From Austropuccinia psidii (taxonomy: Eukaryota > Basidiomycota > Pucciniomycetes > Pucciniales > Sphaerophragmiaceae), in contig JALGQZ010000005.1 in NCBI GenBank assembly GCA_023105745.1, positions 66,419,019 to 66,483,018 of the forward strand: 64,000 bases of DNA. Reading direction: 5' to 3'. This document shows, one piece after another, positions 57,501 through 64,000 of the stretch (position 1 is its first letter; every line of letters starts with the position of its first letter). The translations under genes and the position numbers were made by a program. The notes under the pieces are model-generated. The model worked only from the letters and a program-made list of their open reading frames with translations. It was not told the origin of the DNA and did no database searches.

Positions 57501-57996
57501 TGCCCTGTGACTTTGCTTCTATTGGTATAACGTTTTCTGCCACTAGTAGAGGAAATATGAGGACTTAATGTAAGTTTTTACTCTTAACAATGCTTTTCAC
57601 ATCAAAGAATAGCCTCTGGTTCATTATATGACTGTATTACACCTCTGTAAAGTAGCTGTGGGTTGGTGATACCACTCTCCACATCAATAATACTGTTCAC
57701 AGATGTTTGGTTACAGCTGTAACTCAAATATCTCACAGTGTTCTTCTGTAATTGACAGAAATAACGTAATATAGTGGCTTGAAATGAACTATTCAAAGTT
57801 TCAATTTATTTAACCATACCCTCTGAAGCTGTCATTTACAGGTCAGAGGATTCTGTTAGGATTTTAAAAGAATGATAAGAGTTATTTTTTCATTTTAGAT
57901 AAAAAGACAATGGCTATGAAAGACTTTTGTATTTGAATTATAATATACCATGTAAAAAAATGTATAACAAAACACACACCATGAGAAAAATGACTA
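57501..57996 (-). other. Leader of copy 3, first part
   Basis: AT-rich, no gene. Resembles the copy 2 leader loosely (ACACACCATGAGAAAAATGA against CACCACTTGAAAAATGATG). Ends at the DNA transposon. Confidence 0.6.
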
Positions 57997-60900
57997 CACC
58001 TGACAGCAGGTGTTCCATTTGGAAAATACCTTAAACCAGGCACAGTATAAGCTTAAGCTTGTTCTTGGAACTAGGTTGAACCCAGAATCTCAATGTTTGT
58101 TTATATTCCAACATCTTCCAAGCCACTGGAATACTGCAGAATTCTTATGTTTTATTTTTTCTTCCTAGTAATAATGAATAAGCCATTTAATTTGTACTTC
58201 ATTAAATAATTTACATAAAAAAATCTTTTCATTTCAGCTTATCTGTCTACCAAAGTCTCATTATTTATGGAATTTTATCTTCCATATATATTTAACTTTG
58301 ACTCCTTAATTTCCTCTTTTCAAGTCCATGATGGAAGAATGAATATTTACAAATGAGTAAAATTCTCAATTGAATTCACTATTATCTTCTTTGAAAGGAT
58401 ATTCCAGCTTCAAGTGATCCTACTTCAACAAGACTCAAAAATTAATTTTGTGTAATTCCTTTTTTTACTAATTTATGATTTGGATTTGTCCTCTTAAAGC
58501 AATCTTTGTGTTTTCAAAATTTAAAGAAGCATCTATATCTGTAAAAAGGTTATTTCAAAAATATATCATGAGAAAAAGTCACCCCTTTGTTTTTAATTTA
58601 TTTCATTATTTTGATTTTTGTTATATTGATCATTATTTCTAAAGAGAATAGTTTCAATAGACTGAAGTCTTCCATTGAATAAAGATAGGCTTATTTAATT
58701 GATACTTTTTTTATTTTTTATTTTAATGTTTTATGTAATATTTTCTATTTTGAAAGAGCTTAGTTTTTGTTTTTTTATGGAGGTTTTTGTGAATAATTGC
58801 AGTGCAAGGCTCTGTATAGCCTAGTACTGTATAAATATCTGTACCATACAATAATATAATTTAAAAATATCTGTAAATTAAACTAAAAGGATGTACTGTA
58901 AAAATATTTTTACAGTACATCTTGTTCTGTAAATGGCCTTCTTATGTAATAAAGTCAATGCTCGTCGACCTTTTTACCATACAAGGCTGTATAGAGTCTT
59001 GTACTATAATTTATTGAAGAAAATCAAAACATCAAGGAAAACCAAATAAAAGCTGATTAAAGTTAAAACTCAACTAAATAATAAAGATTTTAGCAACCAT
59101 AAAATAAGAACAGAATCAAAAAATAAATACATCCCAATCATTGCATAATAGGAGGCCCATATTTCTTCTACATTTCAGAAAGAAATTGAAAAGAAATTGA
59201 GAATAGAAGAAAAATGATATTAATAAAGAGAAATTTAATAAAAAAACAACAGAACTTGAATATCTTATTTCATTATATCTTGAAATATATTGTTATTATT
59301 TTTCATTTTTTCAGGTTTTTTGTTTGAATTTTTAAGCAAAATTGTTTTTCAAAGAGTTTCTTATTAGCTTCTATGTATTTTTTTGAGCAGCATATACCAA
59401 GATATATATGTAATGAAAAGAATTATTTTGAAATCCATTATTGCAAACCCAATTCAATATTCCAATTATCCCTCAGAATGGACTCTTGATATAGTATTTT
59501 ATACAAAGAAGCAAGGAAAATTTCATAAAAAGATTAATATTTCTTTGAATTAATCTGGTAATTCAGCTCCAAACCAAAAGGAAACTTTACTTTGATTTGA
59601 GTCTGGTGTATTGAAGTCAAGATAAAGGTTTGAGATCATTTTGGATATTTCAGTTTCCAATAAGTATTATCATTTTCACAGAACATATAACCAAAAAATT
59701 AGTCATGTAATCACCTCAGGAATAAAATTATTCATTTCATTTAAGCAAAAGATCATTTTATCAAAATAAATATTAATGGTGGGGCAAACAGCTCCTCATT
59801 AGAAAGATAACAATCAGTTAAAAGATGAGTTTGATATAAATATAGAGATGTATTCAAGGTGTTTCTTAAGAATGACATTTGGAAGTTTTTAAGGTTCTGT
59901 ATATTATCAATGGAATCTAATTTGATGTGAGTATGAAATTTAATGTGTATCATTTTCAGCCTACTTCCAAGCTTTGCCCAGAATTTTCATATCAAGCTTC
60001 TTGGAAAAATCTAGCTCCAATTTATACTTCCATCTGTTTTTCTCAACATCAATAACACATATATGCAAGTTTACTTCCTATATGTTTCATTTTGTAAATT
60101 TCTCAGCAACATGCAGAAACAGAATCATCAATAAAAATGGATATATAGGATATTATTATCATTTACTTCAGCTTCAGCTTTGATGACTAGCCTATAGAAC
60201 CTTTCAGTTACAGGAAGCTTTAGTATGGATTTCCAGCTCATGTTTAAGCAGAATACCATGACAAAATTACTTAATTTTTTCAGCTTACTAATTGAAGAAT
60301 ATTTAGAAAGTAGATTGGGTGAATCATATTTTTTATCATATTATCTACAACGTGATAGACCTTTTTTATAGCTATTTAATTTTTATATTGCTTTAAGATG
60401 TGTCTTCATAGTGATAATGGGGAATATAATAGGCTTAGCCATGCTCTTAAGAAATATTTGTGGCGAAACAAGTCTAAAATGTTTTTTCCTATTTAAGATA
60501 ATGTATTTCTATCCCTAATTATTAAGTATTTTTGATTTATTTGAGTGATGTTTAAGGAATTGAAATGTGCAGCCCATCAGAAACTACATATCTTTTGGCT
60601 TTAAACATAAAAATATCTATAAATCAATCATATAAATTACAGGAAATATTTCAGGATGAGTAACCTCAAATGATTAATAAATAGGAATGTAATATTTTAG
60701 AGAGATGATTCCAAAAAGAATCACACAACAAGGTGCCTTAAGGACCAGTATTGAGTTAATAGAATAATGAATATAAGGTAAACTTCAAAATATTAAGGAC
60801 ATTAAATGAACTATTTGAAAAATATAAAGAATATCCTTTAGTTTCTTGAATATATGAGAAAACCTCTTTCCTAGGTTATCTGAGATCTGTTTGGTAAAAT

Positions 60901-61882
60901 ATTTTCCCTTAAGATTTTTTATATTGAATATAAAGTTATTGAGTTAAACGTTTGGTTCTCCTTCTTGACTAAAGACTTGAATTGATGTATAGTTTTCTCC
61001 TTGATAAAAAATAATTTAACTGTTTGAATCTTAAAAAGGCTGAATATCTTTAATGTTAATAATAAATGCAGATTTTTTTCTATAGATTCTTTTCATATAA
61101 GAATTATTTCCAAAATATGGGGTGTTATTTTAATTAGAACCTTTGGATTATGAAAGCATGAGCGAATTTTTCTCTTTAAATTCTTATAAATTATTGATTT
61201 AAGTTACCAACACTACTGGTGATTTTTATTCAATAAAAACCAAATTTTATTATGTTCTGATTTTAAATTAATATTGTTTAATTTAGCTTAAAGAAATTTA
61301 TTCTTTATTCTTGAATTCTTCAGCTCAAATCGGAGAAAATAAGGGCAGGAATGTGGTTCTTATCTTTATAAAAACTGCTTTTGAATCAAAACACTCAATT
61401 ATATGGTATCTTATGCATAAAATCTTGATTAATTTGTGAAATAAATAATTGTCCAATAGTTTAATTACCCTCCTTAATTTTCTTTAAAAAAGGTTTGATT
61501 TGAACATTGTATATTTAATTAATTTTTCTGAAATATGTGAAATGGCCAAAAACAGCTCAAATAGTTTTTTGTGTAAATAGCTATAAAAAAGGAATAAATA
61601 TTTTGAGTTTTCTAATTTCAAATAATTCAGTTTATATAAAAATTAAAATACATTGTTCCTAAGATAAAAATTTATTAATCATATAGTTTTGGGCTCTTGA
61701 GCTTTGGTAATTGTGACAAAACAAATTTGAGGGTAAATTGAGCTGAAAATCAATGGCTTGCATATGTTTCTTTATTTTCTTCCAAAACTTCTATTTTTGA
61801 ATTTAACTTCAACTCTATCTTCTAATCTTTATCCAAATTACTTCCCATTCCAATTTCCAAATGAAGCACCTGCTGTCAGGTG
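57997..61882. mobile_element. DNA transposon, non-autonomous or decayed, with 29-bp inverted ends
   Basis: Left end CACCTGACAGCAGGTG then TTCCATTTGGAAA. The right end read inverted is CACCTGACAGCAGGTG then CTTCATTTGGAAA (27 of 29 identical). The first 16 bases are themselves an interrupted palindrome. The 3.9-kb interior has no protein-like open frame above about 70 residues and no recognised transposase. Flanks (GACTA left, CAGCC right) show no clear target duplication. It interrupts the copy 3 leader. Superfamily undetermined. Confidence 0.7.
58890..58921. repeat. Perfect 32-bp palindrome
   Basis: Each half is GATGTACTGTAAAAAT or its complement, joined without a spacer at 58905/58906. It lies between two related stretches near 58815 and 58990 (CAAGGCT, GTATAG, CTAGTACTGTAT or CTTGTACTATA), so the 58800-59010 area may be a small inserted hairpin element. 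Confidence 0.8.
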
Positions 61883-62093
61883 CAGCCAATGTTCTCCTGG
61901 TGACAGTAGTGTATGAATATATACCACTCAGAAAATAATAATCTATGATATTTTATATATCATTATTCTTCATTAACAGTATTTTTACACTAAATGATAA
62001 TAGGTTAAATAATAAATAAAATAAGAGAAAAACTCACGTTTATGCCAAATATTATAGAAAAAATGGTTCAAAAACACAGCCAGGCCCCCAAAG
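61883..62093 (-). other. Leader of copy 3, second part, with primer-binding site at 62079-62090
   Basis: Continues the copy 3 leader after the DNA transposon. The plus strand carries GCCAGGCCCCCA, identical to copy 1, followed by AAG and the LTR. Confidence 0.75.
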
Positions 62094-63508
62094 TGTTAGG
62101 CTGACTCTATGATAAAGGTATTATGAGAGTATCTTCAGCTTTAACTATGACTTTTAGACAGTAAATAAGAATGAAAAATAGGTTGCGAAGTATTTTCGGG
62201 GTTTTTCTATGAGGTTATAGTGGGGGTGAGCACTGCTGAAAGCACTTGGTGCACTGATTATCAATTTATTAACTATAATAAGCAGTACAAGACTTAAGCC
62301 TAAAGTATCAACTGGTTATTTTCCAAGAGTATAAATCCTTTGGAAATTGTTACTATGTGGGAATTCATGATCAAGAGGGGAATTCTCTTTTTGGCAGAGA
62401 AAAGGCCCCCTTTTATCCTGAAAATGGGTGGAAAGGGCCTATGCACCTTTTTACAAAGGAAGAGGGAAGGATTTTCACTTTAAAGGACTTTATTGCGGCT
62501 CTTAAACAGCCTGTAAATACTGCATTGGGCTCAGATGTGGCTTTGAAACCACATCTGGGCAGTTTTCACCGATACAGGGTAAAAACTGTCTTTTGGAGAG
62601 ATCATAGCCTTCTTCTGAAGTGTATGAAATGTATAATTCTGTACAAAACCTGTATGAGGACCCCATACTAGAGAAACTATGAGGTATTGGAGGATAAACT
62701 AGCCCCTTCATAAAATTGACACCTTGTATTTAAGGATATGGGATAGTATCCCACAGTATCAGGTTTTTGACAGTACTGTGGGATTTTTACCTTAAAACTG
62801 ATATAGCTCTATCATTTTTTGAAATTATTAGCTCAAGGTTGGCTCAATTTGTAGCTCTTCATAGGGTCTACACAATGGTATCTCATTTGGTGTGGGTAAT
62901 ATCAAATATGGAAAAGTTATACCACTTTTAATTTACCTTATTCAGATATGTAGTTTTACTAAATGCTGTATGGAGTTTGTTTTCTCCATAACTGTTGTTC
63001 TAGGTACTTTATGAGGAAATAGATAGCACCATCACCAATTACTTATAGTGCTATTTCCAAAAACACCCCACTTGAGGTATTTCACACTGAAACTGTAGAA
63101 GCTATATGAGAGGAAAATATTTTATTCACCCTTATTTGGCTTAATTTTGGCCATAACTTCTTTAGTTTTGATGCGAGCTTAATTTGGCTAGGGCCAATGG
63201 ATAGCTCTTACTGGGGGCTTCAATATGAGCACCTCTGATGGGGTTATTCCTCTTTCTTTGCATTTTAGATGAGAGGTGAAAATTAAGGTTTATGCTCAGT
63301 TCTTGCTTTGAGCAGGAATAACTCTTTCATTCCTTGTCCTATGGTTATGGGAGTTATATCTTTGGAAGGAGGTGAATTTCCTCTATATTTAAATCCCCTC
63401 TATCAGCTGTTTTGGCTAAGCTTACCTTAAGTGGGAATTTTTCTCTACCCTTAGTTTATGGTATTTTGATGTCATGCTTGTGCTCTGGGTTTGAGTCACA
63501 GGCTGACA
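62094..63508 (-). repeat. 5' LTR of copy 3
   Basis: 1415 bp, TGTTAGGCTGAC...CACAGGCTGACA, unbroken. It is the reference that allows the three-part 3' LTR to be pieced together. Hairpin inner arms at 62532-62557. Confidence 0.93.
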
Positions 63509-64000
63509 GTGAATGCATAAATCGGAGTTAAGATAAAATTCCTTATGTTATTTCACTTGATGATTAAAGCCTAATATTGAGATTCTAATCTTGATAATTA
63601 AATTTATCCCTTTAATTTTATGAACTTTAATCATTTGTAATTTTCTTGGTTTATTCTTTCAATATGAAGAAACAGCTGAACATTAGCTTTTAGGTATTAT
63701 TATCACATAATGATTCATCTTTGAAACCATTGATAATGAAATTCTGTGATTTCAAAAATATTAAATTTTCAAAATGCATTTACTCAATATATCCTCTATA
63801 GTAATCTTCTTAAGTTTAATATTTCACAGTACCTTAGAATTGATTCTCATTTTTGTTTTTTTGTTTCTGAAAATAGCCAACGAAAATTTATCATTGATGA
63901 AAAAGTATTTGAGCACATATACTAGATTTTTATATTATTTCAAAATAAAACACCTCTATCCTATTTATAAAATGATAACCACAAAGAGGGATATATTTTT
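63509..64000. other. AT-rich flank, no gene seen
   Basis: No open frame or repeat recognised between the copy 3 LTR and the window end. Confidence 0.5.

Larger units (their letters stand above)
38984..63508 (-). mobile_element. Ty3/Gypsy copy 3 (oldest, host of nested insertions)
   Basis: The two LTRs are 62094-63508 (5') and the three-part 38984-39586 + 40980-41278 + 50882-51385 (3', 1406 bp in total). The interior is 51386-57996 plus 61883-62093. Removing the solo LTR, copy 2 and the DNA transposon restores the same layout as copies 1 and 2. Protein pieces are much shorter and more altered than in copy 1. Flanking 5-mers TTGGG (left) and GTGAA (right) do not match, so the target duplication has decayed or an end has been rearranged. 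Confidence 0.88.

Noticed and set aside
59753..60183. Open frames of 66-69 residues inside the DNA transposon
   Set aside because: Short, no motif, and no support from a second copy.
38979..63513. Target duplication for copy 3
   Set aside because: Left TTGGG and right GTGAA do not match.
1..64000. tRNA, rRNA or host housekeeping genes
   Set aside because: None recognised by eye on either strand; a tRNA scan would be needed to exclude them.

Overview
This window looks like transposon-dense nuclear DNA of a rust fungus (Pucciniales). It is AT-rich, has no bacterial-style operons, and carries short GT-AG introns in its one multi-exon gene. Its Ty3/Gypsy proteins resemble, from memory, families I associate with the myrtle rust Austropuccinia psidii; that species call is recollection, not a search result. 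I see no intact host gene, tRNA or rRNA gene. Almost everything recognisable is a mobile element or a broken remnant of one.

Layout. (1) 1-9222: a Ty3/Gypsy element (copy 1, minus strand), cut by the left window edge. It is the best preserved copy but has several stops and frameshifts. (2) 9223-10800: leader and LTR remnant of a second Gypsy family, into which copy 1 seems to have inserted. (3) 11699-12198: a 500-N gap. (4) 12199-13382: a foldback element built of about 21-bp repeats, with its left end lost in the gap. (5) 13383-14265: an A/T-only low-complexity tract. (6) 14266-18647: a Mutator-like (MULE) transposon. It encodes a broken FAR1-like finger, a MULE transposase and an OTU protease domain, and its ends match the foldback element. 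(7) 18648-24630: AT-rich DNA with a possible LTR junction, a PIF/Harbinger transposase remnant and an unknown frameshifted ORF. (8) 24631-36213: a degenerate second-family Gypsy chromovirus whose 3' LTR is split by a 2.1-kb insertion containing 138-bp tandem repeats. (9) 36490-36850: a second Harbinger remnant. (10) 38984-63508: a nested stack. An old Gypsy element (copy 3) has its 3' LTR split by a solo LTR (39587-40979, perfect GATAA duplication) and by a full element (copy 2, 41279-50881). Its leader is split by a 3.9-kb DNA transposon with 29-bp inverted termini (57997-61882).

Gypsy copies 1-3 share one design: LTRs of about 1.4 kb (TGTCAG/TGTTAG...CTGACA), a primer-binding site matching GCCAGGCCCCCA 3 nt inside the LTR, a small upstream ORF (ORF1), then gag-protease-RT-RNase H-integrase-chromodomain in what looks like one long frame. 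A second frame (ORF-B) overlaps the start of gag. Decay rises from copy 1 to 2 to 3, which fits the nesting order.

Most novel observations: the overlapping ORF-B kept in all three Gypsy copies, the conserved ORF1 stop/gag start junction, the MULE-OTU gene, the foldback element sharing MULE ends, and a conserved LTR hairpin with a compensatory base pair.
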